Assembly: GCF_014284365.1 (NCBI RefSeq)
Contig: NZ_JACOGG010000013.1
Span: forward strand, 1 to 64,000
Direction of reading: 5' to 3'
From: Cognatundibacterium rugosum
GTDB lineage: Bacteria > Pseudomonadota > Gammaproteobacteria > Burkholderiales > Burkholderiaceae_D
DNA: 64,000 bases
Made by a program: the position numbers and the translations under genes
The notes under the pieces: generated by a model
Database searches by the model: none
What the model was told of the DNA's origin: nothing
Seen by the model: only the letters and a program-made list of their open reading frames with translations
Shown here: positions 56,131 to 64,000 of the stretch, in pieces
Numbering within the stretch: the first letter of the stretch is position 1
How the letters are laid out: each line of letters opens with the position of its first letter

Positions 56131-57240
56131 TCATTGTTCTTGCGGGATGCCCATCTGTGCTAAGGCATCTGCAATTGCTGCCAGCGCGCCGTCCAGATCG
56201 GCCGCTTGTATCGCGCCTATGCAGCCTATGCGGAAGCTCTCGACTTCAGTCAGTTTGCCCGGATACAGGATGTAGCCACGCTGTTTGACCAGCGCGTAGA
56301 ACTGCTGGAAATTCCAGTGTGGATGGGCGGGTGCATGGACTGTCACGATGATGGGCGCCTGAATCTCAGCGGGCAGGAAAGAGCGCAAGCCCAGACGCTG
56401 CAAGCCTTGCAGCAGGTGATCGCACAGTTGCTGGTAACGCGCCAGTCTGCCGGCTTGTGCGCCAGCTTGCTGGTATTGCTCCAGCGCGCTGGCCAGCGCC
56501 GCGACCACATGGGTAGGCGGGGTGTAACGCCACTGGCCGGTACGCTGCATATACGTCCATTGCTGGTGCAGATCCAGCGACAGCGAATGACTATTGCCTT
56601 CCGCTTCCATTAATGCGCTACGGCGGGCCAGTACGAAGCCCATGCCTGGTACGCCTTCCAGACATTTATTGCTACTCGCAATCACTGCATCAAAGCGCAG
56701 ACTGCGGCTATTCAAAGGTAAGGCGCCGAAGGCACTCATGGCATCGATGATCAGACGCCGGCCAGACGCATGCACGATGTCGGCGATTTGCTGCAGCGGA
56801 TTCAGGATGCCGGTACTGGTTTCTACATAAATTACGCCGACATGGCTGATCTCAGGATGTGCGGCCAGATAGCTGCGCAATTGTTCAGTATCGATGGCCT
56901 CGGTTTCGCCTGCATCCAGCACGGCGCAGGCACGTCCCATCATCTGGGTCAGCTGCGCCATGCGCTTGCCGTACGCACCATTCACCAATACCAGTAACTT
57001 GCCGTCTTTCGGCAGCAGGCTGCCAATCGCGGCTTCGACCGCAAAGGTGCCTGAGCCTTGCAAGGGAACGCAGACAAACTCGTCGTCAGCCGGGTCAATA
57101 ATGGCGAGTAATTGCTGGCAGACGCTGGCGGTCAGACGGTTAAAATCTGCATCCCAGGAACCATAATCATGCAGCATGGCGGTTTTGGTCGCCAGGCTGG
57201 TGGTCAGCGGGCCGGGGGTGAGCAGGATGGGATCGCGCAT
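56131..57240 (-). CDS. phnW: 2-aminoethylphosphonate-pyruvate transaminase
   Basis: A 369-residue PLP enzyme that moves the amino group of AEP to pyruvate, giving phosphonoacetaldehyde and alanine. MRDPILLTPGPLTTS is the family start, and AAGGAG lies 7 bases before ATG 57240; the frame up to 57291 overlaps the permease and is not real. The cofactor lysine is Lys192 in IASSNKCLEGVPG. VCVPLQGSGTFAVEAAIGS and the VETSTGILNP segment line the active site. It follows the permease with a single base between TGA and ATG, so the two are tightly coupled. Confidence 0.95.
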   Translation of the reverse strand: MRDPILLTPGPLTTSLATKTAMLHDYGSWDADFNRLTASVCQQLLAIIDPADDEFVCVPLQGSGTFAVEAAIGSLLPKDGKLLVLVNGAYGKRMAQLTQMMGRACAVLDAGETEAIDTEQLRSYLAAHPEISHVGVIYVETSTGILNPLQQIADIVHASGRRLIIDAMSAFGALPLNSRSLRFDAVIASSNKCLEGVPGMGFVLARRSALMEAEGNSHSLSLDLHQQWTYMQRTGQWRYTPPTHVVAALASALEQYQQAGAQAGRLARYQQLCDHLLQGLQRLGLRSFLPAEIQAPIIVTVHAPAHPHWNFQQFYALVKQRGYILYPGKLTEVESFRIGCIGAIQAADLDGALAAIADALAQMGIPQEQ

Positions 57241-57241
57241 A

Positions 57242-59044
57242 TCAGGACTCCTTGGTAAGTGGTTGTTGCCAACGGCGATGACGGCTTTCAAGCAGACCAG
57301 TCAGCAGTTGCAAAATCAGGTTGATGAATAATGAGGTCGCAACGATCAGGGTCGCCATTGCCGCTGCAGCAGCGGTATCTCCGGCATCGTCCATATTCAG
57401 TACCGATACCGAGGCCAACACGGTGTCCGGGCTGTACAGGAAAATCACGCAGCTGACTGTGGTCATGGCAGAGACAAAGAAATAGCGGAATACGTCAATC
57501 AGTGCAGGCAGACACAGCGGCAGGGTGATGCGCCAGAACAGGGTGAGCCAGCTACGCCCCATACTTTGGCCTGCAGCTTCAAACTCCTTGTCCAGCTTGC
57601 GTAATTGCGTATTCAGGGTCAGGTAGGCGGTGGTGTAAAAGTGCATGATGGTTGCCATCACCATCAGGCTCATGCCGCCATACAGGAAATGCAGCGGATG
57701 CGCTGGCTGATTGAAGCAGAAAATATAACCCAGACCCAGTACCATGCCAGGTATCGCCATCGGCCACCATGCCAGTTGTTGCAGGCAGCGGCTGAGCCAG
57801 TGCTGACTGAATTTTTTCAGGCTCAGATAACTGCTCACAGTGACCAGCACCGTGCCACCCAGCGCGGTCAGCAAGGCCAGTTGCAGGCTGTTGATGAAGG
57901 CTGACCAGCCACCGCCATCGACCGCATCAAAATTGAAATGACTTAGCGTGAGTTCCATTTGATACGGCCACAAACGGATCAGCGCTGCATAAATACCGGT
58001 GCCAAACAAAGCCAGTACAAACAACAGCATCAAGCCACATAGCAAGCCCAGCAACGTGTCACGCCAGACATTGCGCCGTATCTGTAAAGTCAGGCTGCAC
58101 GCACTCAGACCAGCTTCCGGGCGACTGGCGGTATAGCGTTCCAATGCAAAGCTCAGCAAGGCTGGTGTCAGCAACAGCAGGCCGATTACCGCACCCTGAG
58201 AAAAGTTTTGCTGGCCGATGACTTGTTTGTAAGCTTCCAGTGCCAGCGTCTGGGTCTGACCACCGATCACTTTAGGAACACCAAAATCCGTCACCACCAT
58301 CGTCAGCACCAACAGTGCGACCGACAATAGGGCAAAGCGTATGCCGGGCAAAGTAATGCTGAAAAACTGGCGCATGCGGCTGGCGCCCAGACTTTGCGCC
58401 GCTTCATACAGACGCGCATCGGCCACGCTGAGCGCGGTGCTGAGGATTAGGATGGCATGCGGCAGGGTATAGAACACTTCGCCGATGACGATGCCTATCG
58501 GCCCGTAAATGCTGTGGGATCCCAGCCAGGATTTGAGTAAGCCCTGATTGCCAAATAAATAGACCAGAGAAATCGCTGGCATCAGTGAAGGGCATAACAT
58601 AGGCAAGAGCAGCAAACCGCGTAATTGGCGGCGCAGCGGCAGGGCCGAACGCATCAGCGCAAATGCCGCCAACAAGGCAACAGGCAACACGATAGCCAGC
58701 GTGATCAGCGCCAGTTGCAGACTGCTGGCGGCTGCCTGCCAGATTCTTGCTTCGCTGAATACAGCAAAGAAATGCTGCAAGCCTATCCATTCACCAGCCT
58801 GATTTTGCAGCGCTTTTTGCAGTATGCTCAATACTGGCCAGACCAAAAAGAGTAGCAGTAAAGCCGCTGCTACGATCAGCAAGAGTTTGCCGAACGCGTC
58901 GCTCCAGGCGTGCGTGGAGATGGATCGTAACAATGCTGAGGTGGATGCCGCTGTCGATGTGGCAGTTGACGCAGATGTTGATGTTGACGTGGATGACGTT
59001 GGCACGGCGCCCGCTGTCTGCAGCGTCGTTCTGGGCGCGCTCAT
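57242..59044 (-). CDS. AEP ABC transporter permease (fused two-domain, PhnU2-like)
   Basis: A 600-residue inner-membrane protein combining two binding-protein-dependent permease domains with about 12 helices. The ATPase-contact (EAA) loops are EAAQSLGASRMRQFFSITLPG in the first half and EFEAAGQSMGRSWLTLFWRITLPL in the second. ATG 59044 overlaps the ATPase stop by four bases and has GGAG upstream, so the frame reaching 59095 is discarded. Residues 15-40 form an odd Ser/Thr/Ala tract (TSSTSTSTSASTATSTAAST). It works with the binding protein and ATPase encoded upstream. Confidence 0.92.
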   Translation of the reverse strand: MSAPRTTLQTAGAVPTSSTSTSTSASTATSTAASTSALLRSISTHAWSDAFGKLLLIVAAALLLLFLVWPVLSILQKALQNQAGEWIGLQHFFAVFSEARIWQAAASSLQLALITLAIVLPVALLAAFALMRSALPLRRQLRGLLLLPMLCPSLMPAISLVYLFGNQGLLKSWLGSHSIYGPIGIVIGEVFYTLPHAILILSTALSVADARLYEAAQSLGASRMRQFFSITLPGIRFALLSVALLVLTMVVTDFGVPKVIGGQTQTLALEAYKQVIGQQNFSQGAVIGLLLLTPALLSFALERYTASRPEAGLSACSLTLQIRRNVWRDTLLGLLCGLMLLFVLALFGTGIYAALIRLWPYQMELTLSHFNFDAVDGGGWSAFINSLQLALLTALGGTVLVTVSSYLSLKKFSQHWLSRCLQQLAWWPMAIPGMVLGLGYIFCFNQPAHPLHFLYGGMSLMVMATIMHFYTTAYLTLNTQLRKLDKEFEAAGQSMGRSWLTLFWRITLPLCLPALIDVFRYFFVSAMTTVSCVIFLYSPDTVLASVSVLNMDDAGDTAAAAAMATLIVATSLFINLILQLLTGLLESRHRRWQQPLTKES

Positions 59045-60162
59045 ACAGACTCCGGGTTGAATACCGTCAGACTGGCTGGCGGCAAATGCGCGCACACCAT
59101 TTGTCCGGTTATCAGCTGACCGTAGGCGGCATCGCGCTGATGTAATTCCACCTCAAAGCGGATATCACGTTGCTTGCACAACGACAGGGTGGCACGGCGG
59201 CGGCCAGCCAGAAAATCCACTCTTTCGACTATCGCCATCCATTGATTGGCTTGCTGGCTATGCGCCTGCCATTCGCTTTGTATCTGCACATGCTCAGGAC
59301 GGCAGAATACGTCCAGTGCTTGTTTGCTGGGTGTTGGTGCGGTACGCAGCTCTAGCTTTTCGCCAGCCAGTAGCCAGTGCCCGTTCTGATGCTGCGTGAT
59401 TGGAAACCAGTTGCAGCGTCCGACAAAATCAGCCACGAAGCGATTCGCGGGCTGGTGGTAAATTTGCTCGGGTGTGCCGCTTTGTACGAAGCGCCCCTGA
59501 TGCATAACAGCGATGGTATCTGCCAGCGCGGCCGCTTCGTCCTGATCATGCGTGACCATGATCGTGGTCACGCCGAGCTTTTCTTGCAGACGGCGCAGCT
59601 CGGTCTGCAAATGATCGCGGACCTGTGCATCCAGTGCCGACAGCGGTTCATCGAGTAGTAAGAGGCTGGGAGATGTTGCCAGTGCGCGCGCCAGCGCCAC
59701 TCGTTGCTGCTGACCACCCGACAATTGTGCCGGATAGCGTTGTTGTATGCCTTGCAGGCCGATCAGATCCAGTAATTCGTCGACCCGTCTTCGTTTGGCC
59801 TGACGACTGTCGCGCAAAGCAAATGCGATATTGTCGCTGACATTCAGATTGGGGAATAAGGCATAGGATTGAAACACGATGCCGTAATGCCGCTCAGCTG
59901 GTGGCAAGCGTGAAATGTCACGGCTGCCCATCAGGATTTGCCCCTGATCTTGTTGTTCCAGACCAGCGATGATACGCAGCAGCGTGGTTTTGCCACAGCC
60001 GGACGGCCCTAACAGACACAGGAATTCACCTTTGCGTATGTCCAGGCTGATGTGATCCAGTACCTGGCTTGTCCCAAATTGTTTGCTGATATCGCGGCAG
60101 CGCAGCCAGGCTTCTGTCTGGGCCTGCGCTGACTGTACTATGGGCAGATCGTGTAAATACAT
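59041..60162 (-). CDS. phnT: AEP ABC transporter ATPase (PhnT2-like)
   Basis: A 373-residue ATPase. Walker A GPSGCGKTT is at 52-60, then the signature LSGGQQQRVALARAL and Walker B LLLLDEPLSALD, followed by a TOBE-type C-terminal domain. It energises phosphonate import at the inner membrane. ATG 60162 follows CAGGA by about 7 bases. Its TGA overlaps the permease ATG by four bases. The C-terminal domain resembles that of ferric or spermidine transporters, so substrate choice rests on the operon context. Confidence 0.93.
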   Translation of the reverse strand: MYLHDLPIVQSAQAQTEAWLRCRDISKQFGTSQVLDHISLDIRKGEFLCLLGPSGCGKTTLLRIIAGLEQQDQGQILMGSRDISRLPPAERHYGIVFQSYALFPNLNVSDNIAFALRDSRQAKRRRVDELLDLIGLQGIQQRYPAQLSGGQQQRVALARALATSPSLLLLDEPLSALDAQVRDHLQTELRRLQEKLGVTTIMVTHDQDEAAALADTIAVMHQGRFVQSGTPEQIYHQPANRFVADFVGRCNWFPITQHQNGHWLLAGEKLELRTAPTPSKQALDVFCRPEHVQIQSEWQAHSQQANQWMAIVERVDFLAGRRRATLSLCKQRDIRFEVELHQRDAAYGQLITGQMVCAHLPPASLTVFNPESV

Positions 60163-60231
60163 AATTTTTCCTGAGCAGCGTGCTTTGCATAACACGCTGC
60201 GCTGACTCGGCAAGACCCAGGGCTTGCTACT

Positions 60232-61263
60232 TTATTTAGCGACTGGTTTCGGTTCAGATTTGGCGTCGTAACGCTTGCTCCATTCTTTCAGGATGCGTTC
60301 ACGCTGTTCTGCGGCCCAGCGCAGATCCTGCTTGATCAGTAATTGCTCATAATTGGCAGGAATGTAGGCATTGGGTTTGGCGACGCCAGGGTAGGCCACG
60401 ATGGCGAAGTTCTTTTCATACTGCTCATTGGCAGAACGCGATGCCGCCCAGTCGGCCAGTTTGCGTGCTGCTTCCAGAAATTTTGTACCCTTCATGATGG
60501 CCGTCGCTTCCAGATCCCAGCCCAGACCTTCTTTGGGAAAAATCAAGTCTATCGGTGCGCCGGATTCTTTCAGTTTGGCGGCGCGATATTCAAACGCGAT
60601 CCCGATGGGGAACTCGCCAGCCGCAGCTTGCTTGCAAGGTTTGGAGCCAGAGTGGGTATATTGCGCGATATTCTCATGTAGCTTATCCATGTAGGACCAG
60701 CCTTCCTGTTCGCCAAACAAATGCAGCCAGGCGGTCACATCAAAATAGCCGGTGCCACTGGAAGCTGGATTCGGCATCACGATGCGGCCTTTGTATTCAG
60801 GCTTGAGCAAGTCTTTCCAGCTTTCCGGTTTTTTCAATCCCAGTTTGCCAGCCTCTATCGTGTTAAAGCACAGTGTCGCACCCCATACGTCCATACCTAC
60901 CCAGGCTGGTGGATTTGCGCTGTCTACATAGTTTTTACTGAGTTTGGTAACGTCTTTCGGTGCATAGTGCTGCAGCATGCCTTCTTTATCCAGAATCAGC
61001 ATCGAGCTGGCCGCCACGCCTAGCACCACATCCGCCTGCGGCGCTGCTTTTTCAGCCAGTAGCTTGGCCGTGATGATGCCGGTGGAATCACGCACCCATT
61101 TGATTTTCACATCCGGATATTCTTTTTCAAACTGCGTCTGGTACGCCTTGAGCTGATCGGCTTCCAGTGCCGTGTACACGGTCAATGTGGTATTGGCCAG
61201 TGCATTAGCGCATTGCAGCGACAGCAGGGTGGCGCAACTGAGTACAAATTTTCGCAAAGTCAT
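60232..61263 (-). CDS. phnS: AEP ABC transporter periplasmic binding protein (PhnS2-like)
   Basis: A 343-residue binding protein. MTLRKFVLSCATLLSLQCANALA is a signal peptide ending ALA. The mature part begins TTLTVYTALEADQLKAYQTQFEKEYPDVKI, the pattern of iron/phosphonate-type binding proteins. ATG 61263 has AAGGAAACC upstream; the longer frame to 61305 is rejected. It is the first gene of the operon, with tandem Pho-box-like repeats 71 bases upstream. Specificity for AEP is inferred from phnW and phnX. Confidence 0.92.
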   Translation of the reverse strand: MTLRKFVLSCATLLSLQCANALANTTLTVYTALEADQLKAYQTQFEKEYPDVKIKWVRDSTGIITAKLLAEKAAPQADVVLGVAASSMLILDKEGMLQHYAPKDVTKLSKNYVDSANPPAWVGMDVWGATLCFNTIEAGKLGLKKPESWKDLLKPEYKGRIVMPNPASSGTGYFDVTAWLHLFGEQEGWSYMDKLHENIAQYTHSGSKPCKQAAAGEFPIGIAFEYRAAKLKESGAPIDLIFPKEGLGWDLEATAIMKGTKFLEAARKLADWAASRSANEQYEKNFAIVAYPGVAKPNAYIPANYEQLLIKQDLRWAAEQRERILKEWSKRYDAKSEPKPVAK

Positions 61264-61317
61264 GACGGTTTCCTTGTTGGGGTTGAACAGGTGGCGGATA
61301 AACACTGCACGCTGCGC

Positions 61318-61362
61318 ACTGTAACAAGCGAAAATGACATGCCAATGACATCTAGATGACTT
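61318..61362 (-). promoter_or_regulatory. Pho-box-like promoter of the phn operon
   Basis: Reading toward phnS, AAGTCAT, ATGTCAT and ATGTCAT lie at 61362-61356, 61351-61345 and 61340-61334, with exactly 11 bases between their starts. The PhoB site of E. coli is CTGTCAT repeated with that period. Ten bases past the last repeat comes TACAGT (61323-61318), a suitable -10 box with no -35, as usual for PhoB-driven promoters. Flanking TAACAAG/CTTGTTA form an outer inverted repeat. Confidence 0.7.
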
Positions 61363-61562
61363 GTTATTTCTGTTTGTTTTAAATGATTTTCTGATTCTGT
61401 TTAGCTGTGCTGATAAGGTTTCTTGCGGTCGGTGCGGTATCTTGGTTCTGGCAGCTTGCCGCCAAAACGTCAGGGCGCAAAGCCGCTTTTGAATGAGGGA
61501 ATTTACTCAGGTCCGCTGCTGCTGAGTTCCACTCACTGCGTAATTCACTGGCCAATGCGGGC

Positions 61563-61620
61563 TTGGCCTGATCTTAAAAAAAGTCTATAATGAGACTTAA
61601 TTAAATCCAATATTAGACTT
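61563..61620 (+). promoter_or_regulatory. Promoter and putative autoregulatory operator of the Xre/RES pair
   Basis: TTGGCC (61563-61568) and TATAAT (61586-61591) are spaced 17 bases. The -10 box lies inside the perfect inverted repeat AAGTCT-N6-AGACTT (61581-61598). A third AGACTT sits at 61615-61620. A protein binding the repeat would block the promoter, the usual autoregulation of toxin-antitoxin operons. Confidence 0.6.
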
Positions 61621-61692
61621 TGATGGCGTTGGGTGAAGTGAAATCAGTACCAGTGGCATGTGTGATTTGTATGAATGAAAGCGGAGGTGAAT

Positions 61693-62229
61693 ATGGCAGT
61701 CAGCATCAAAAAAGGCGGCGATAAAATAGGCGGTGGTCCGGTCTTGCCACCGCTCTCAGGTGTAGCTGTACGCGGCAAATCTTCATCCGCTGCATCGGCT
61801 GTCACTGCCGCAACAGAAAAAACTTCAGCTAAGGTACTGACGATGCCTTTCCGAGGCAATGTGACCGAAGTGATACATCAACTGCGCAATGGGGTCAGTG
61901 CTGAACTGGTGCCCGTAATTGCACGTCAGTTTGGCATGACGCAGGATGGTTTGTTTGAACAATTGCGGCTACCCAAAAGCACCATGAAATCCCGCATCAG
62001 TAAAAACGGCTTACTGTCGTCTGCTGAGCAGGACAGAATGTACCGTGCTGACAAAGTCTGGAAGCGCGCGTTGAGTGTGCTCGAAGATGAATCGGCAGCG
62101 CGGCAGTGGATACGCGGCGTCAATCGTGCGCTGGGTGGCGAAACCCCTTTATCGCTGCTCGATACCGAGGCGGGTTATGAGCTGGTGCTCGACACCTTAG
62201 GAAGGATAGAGTACGGCGTGGTGTCCTGA
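61693..62229 (+). CDS. Xre/MbcA/ParS-type antitoxin (DUF2384)
   Basis: A 178-residue antitoxin. ATG 61693 follows GGAGG by 5 bases; the frame from 61675 has no such site. After a 50-residue Ala/Ser/Lys-rich leader comes a helix-turn-helix-like part (VIARQFGMTQDGLFEQLRLPKSTMKSRI). The DUF2384 C-terminal domain follows (ARQWIRGVNRALGGETPLSLLDTEAGYELVLDTLGRIEYG), whose tail usually plugs the toxin active site. Its TGA shares one base with the ATG of the RES gene. It would neutralise the toxin and repress the operon. Confidence 0.9.
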   Translation: MAVSIKKGGDKIGGGPVLPPLSGVAVRGKSSSAASAVTAATEKTSAKVLTMPFRGNVTEVIHQLRNGVSAELVPVIARQFGMTQDGLFEQLRLPKSTMKSRISKNGLLSSAEQDRMYRADKVWKRALSVLEDESAARQWIRGVNRALGGETPLSLLDTEAGYELVLDTLGRIEYGVVS

Positions 62230-62705
62230 TGTCGGCGCAACTGGTCTGGCGTATCGCTAAACATACGCCACAATACCGCGCCGATGATCTGAGTGGCGGT
62301 GGCGCCAAAGCAGTCGGCGGGCGCTGGAATGCCAAGGGCAGTGCGGTGGTGTACAGCGCGTCCAGTATTGCACTTGCAACGCTGGAGACACTGGTGCATC
62401 TGGGCGACCAGATCGCGATCCGCAATGCCTTTCTGGTGCAGATCACCATACCGGCCAAAGTCTGGAAAGAACGCGAAGTGATAGAGGCCAGCGAGCTGGA
62501 CCCGACCTGGCTGGCCGAGCCACCAGGCTCCGCCAGTATTGATTTTGGTACGCAATGGTTGCAGGGATTGAGCGCACCGCTGTTGCTGGTGCCATCTATC
62601 ATCGTGCCGGAAGAATACAATGTGCTGATTAATCCCGCCCATGCGGCGGCCAGGCAAATCAGCGCGACCGTGAAGCGCCAGTTTATTTACGATCCGCGTT
62701 TGTGA
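62229..62705 (+). CDS. RES-domain toxin
   Basis: A 158-residue toxin of the RES family; characterised members degrade NAD+ or ADP-ribosylate the phosphoribosyl-pyrophosphate synthetase. The arginine in LVWRIAKH, the GGRWNAKGSAVVYSASSIALATLETLVH core and PSIIVPEEYNVLINPAH near the end are the conserved landmarks. The Arg, Ser and Glu thought to be catalytic are present, so it may be active. Translation is coupled to the antitoxin (TGATG). Its last 23 bases overlap the convergent TetR gene. Confidence 0.92.
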   Translation: MSAQLVWRIAKHTPQYRADDLSGGGAKAVGGRWNAKGSAVVYSASSIALATLETLVHLGDQIAIRNAFLVQITIPAKVWKEREVIEASELDPTWLAEPPGSASIDFGTQWLQGLSAPLLLVPSIIVPEEYNVLINPAHAAARQISATVKRQFIYDPRL

Positions 62706-63408
62706 GGTGCTGTTGGGCTTGGGAATCAACCCCGGAGGCCAGTGCACCCGCCCAGAAATCGCGCAGACTGGCCAGCAATTCCGTCTGAAAATCTGGCCGT
62801 ATCGGCGCAAATTGCGGTGCCGCCAGGATGCGTCGCAAATAGTCTGGATAATCCAGCGTCTGCCACAAACCACGTATCAGCGCATAAGTACGCAATAGCA
62901 GCGCCACCCCGCGCCCCGCTGGCAACTGCAAAGCCTGATCGACACGCTGGCCGGTGCTGACCAGGGTCTGGGTCAAGGACGTTTTAAATTCCAGCAAATA
63001 GGCTTCACTCAGATTCTGTTCCAACACGCTGTAGGCCATCGCATCCAGCCGCAGAAATTCCGGATGCGTCGCGATGTACTCGCAGACTTCCTGCAGCAAA
63101 CCATCCAGCCCCTGCGCCAGCGCCGCACTCTCCAGATAGCTGCTGATACGGCGCAGCAAGCCATCAAATTCCTGCGCTAACAGCGCAACAAAAATTTCTT
63201 CTTTTGTGCGGAAGTACAGATACACCGTGCCTTTTGCGAGGCCGGACGCCTGCGCAATTTGTGCGGCCGAGGGCAGTTGATGGCTGTCGCGCACAAACAG
63301 TTCACGCGCCGCTGCCAGGATGGCGTTGCGGCGTAAGACTTTATCGTCGTCGGACAGGGCTCTTTGCTTCATGGGTGCGTGAGGGCAGGGGATACAGTGG
63401 TCAGACAT
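62683..63408 (-). CDS. TetR-family transcriptional regulator
   Basis: A 241-residue repressor-type protein. The DNA-binding part is ILAAARELFVRDSHQLPSAAQIAQASGLAKGTVYLYFRTKEEIFVALL. The C-terminal two thirds is the variable ligand domain. No ribosome site is clear; ATG 63408 and ATG 63372 are both possible starts. It is divergent from nothing and follows the partial oxidoreductase on the same strand, so that gene may be its neighbour in an operon or a target. The ligand is unknown. Confidence 0.88.
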   Translation of the reverse strand: MSDHCIPCPHAPMKQRALSDDDKVLRRNAILAAARELFVRDSHQLPSAAQIAQASGLAKGTVYLYFRTKEEIFVALLAQEFDGLLRRISSYLESAALAQGLDGLLQEVCEYIATHPEFLRLDAMAYSVLEQNLSEAYLLEFKTSLTQTLVSTGQRVDQALQLPAGRGVALLLRTYALIRGLWQTLDYPDYLRRILAAPQFAPIRPDFQTELLASLRDFWAGALASGVDSQAQQHLTNADRK

Positions 63409-63466
63409 TGTAGCTGTTCTGCGCTATAGCCGCAGCCGTAGCGCAATCGCAACGCAATCGCAGCGT

Positions 63467-64000
63467 TCAGCCCTGCAACTGCTCCGATTCCAGTATCAGC
63501 AGCTTAGGCATTGGCGCCGCTTGTTGCGCTGGTTCTGCTTTGCCTGCATAGGCCGCATTGCCCGCATAAGCCGACTGCGCCAGTCTCAACATCGCACCTG
63601 CCACTAACGAGACGCCAACCGGGCGATAACGTGCCGGCAGCAGCCAGCGCAGCGGGCGCAACACACGCAGCGCAATCGCTTCACCGCTTCTGTGATCCGG
63701 CCGCTGCTGTCCTTCATTGTCGAGTAAAGCAGGGCGCACGATGCCCAGCGTGGAAAAGTTCAGCGCCGCCAGATCACGCTCGGTTTCAGCTTTTACCCGT
63801 AGATAAAATGAGGATGCCTTGAGCGCCGCACCCAGCGACGAGTTATAGACCATGCAGTTCACACCCGCTGCCCGCGCCATCGCCGCGCAACGCAGCACCA
63901 GATCATGATCGGACTGGTAAAACGCCGCCTGCGAACCCGCAAGTGCCATCGTGGTACCGAGCGCGCACAACAGCACATCAGCCTGCCAGATTGCATCGTC
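63467..64000 (-). CDS. NAD(P)-binding oxidoreductase, TIP30/YbjT-like (5' end outside window)
   Basis: At least 178 residues of a short-chain dehydrogenase/epimerase-like protein, open to the window edge. VLLCALGTT.ALAGSQAAF...DHDLVL, then MVYNSSLGAALKASSFYLRVKAETERDL, LGIVRPALLDNEGQ and RPVGVSLVAGAMLRLAQ match the HTATIP2/CC3-like family. The N-terminal Rossmann motif is outside. Biochemical role in bacteria is mostly unknown. It lies directly upstream of the TetR gene on the same strand, with a 58-base gap. Confidence 0.8.
   Translation of the reverse strand, partial: DDAIWQADVLLCALGTTMALAGSQAAFYQSDHDLVLRCAAMARAAGVNCMVYNSSLGAALKASSFYLRVKAETERDLAALNFSTLGIVRPALLDNEGQQRPDHRSGEAIALRVLRPLRWLLPARYRPVGVSLVAGAMLRLAQSAYAGNAAYAGKAEPAQQAAPMPKLLILESEQLQG

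Noticed and set aside
57242-57291. Extended phnW start at 57291
   Set aside because: It would overlap the permease gene, while ATG 57240 has a strong AAGGAG and the family N-terminus.
1-64000. CRISPR arrays, rRNA and tRNA genes
   Set aside because: No regularly spaced repeats and no tRNA or rRNA-like sequence were noticed on either strand; a covariance-model scan would be decisive.

Overview
The window looks like chromosome of a betaproteobacterium of the order Burkholderiales, probably Oxalobacteraceae-like (Undibacterium or a relative). This is inferred from gene content and moderate GC: DUF1841, an intracellular PHB depolymerase, FdxA ferredoxin, an orphan RsxB next to nth, classical argA, and a 2-aminoethylphosphonate operon of the PhnS2-T2-U2 type. 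No taxonomic search was possible. Most of the window is ordinary housekeeping and accessory metabolism, with good ribosome binding sites and many clear hairpin terminators.

Layout. 1-187 holds the right end of an IS5-family element. 284-11684 is an uptake and peptide or amino-acid block: two paralogous TonB-dependent receptors, a secreted TolB-propeller/amidohydrolase and an aromatic aminotransferase. 11858-13075 is a decayed IS4-family insertion. 13141-26738 carries an AI-2E-type permease, murI, class I fumarase, a YqhA-type membrane protein, acs, an orphan MoxR ATPase, two small cytochromes c, DUF1841, a RutE-like nitroreductase, nth, rsxB and phaZ. 27016-32123 is a two-gene signalling operon: a soluble TPR hybrid kinase with receiver and Hpt domains, followed by a REC-HD-GYP c-di-GMP phosphodiesterase. 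32193-33671 holds a ferredoxin-NADP reductase and ferredoxin FdxA.

34185-39452 is the strangest stretch. It is one very long frame that appears to be an internal piece of a giant exported protein, cut at both ends. It holds a peptidoglycan-binding-like segment, a peptidase M15-like domain split by an Ig-like domain, a metzincin motif and a cadherin-like repeat. Its base composition changes twice inside the frame. 39449-52957 returns to ordinary genes: ghrB-like, acyl-CoA-binding protein, YecA/SEC-C, srkA, rpiA, a lipoprotein carbonic anhydrase behind a near-consensus Fur box, yggX, argA, two tandem paralogous transglutaminase-like TPR lipoproteins, and hrpA.

53300-61263 is a complete 2-aminoethylphosphonate (AEP) operon on the minus strand: binding protein, ATPase, fused permease, PhnW, PhnX, a FAD oxidoreductase and a GntR/UTRA regulator. 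Three Pho-box-like half-sites with an 11-bp period lie just upstream, so phosphate-starvation control is likely. PhnW turns AEP into phosphonoacetaldehyde, and PhnX splits that into acetaldehyde and phosphate. 61693-62705 is an Xre/RES toxin-antitoxin pair, and the window closes with a TetR regulator and a partial NAD(P)-binding oxidoreductase. I saw no rRNA, tRNA or CRISPR array.
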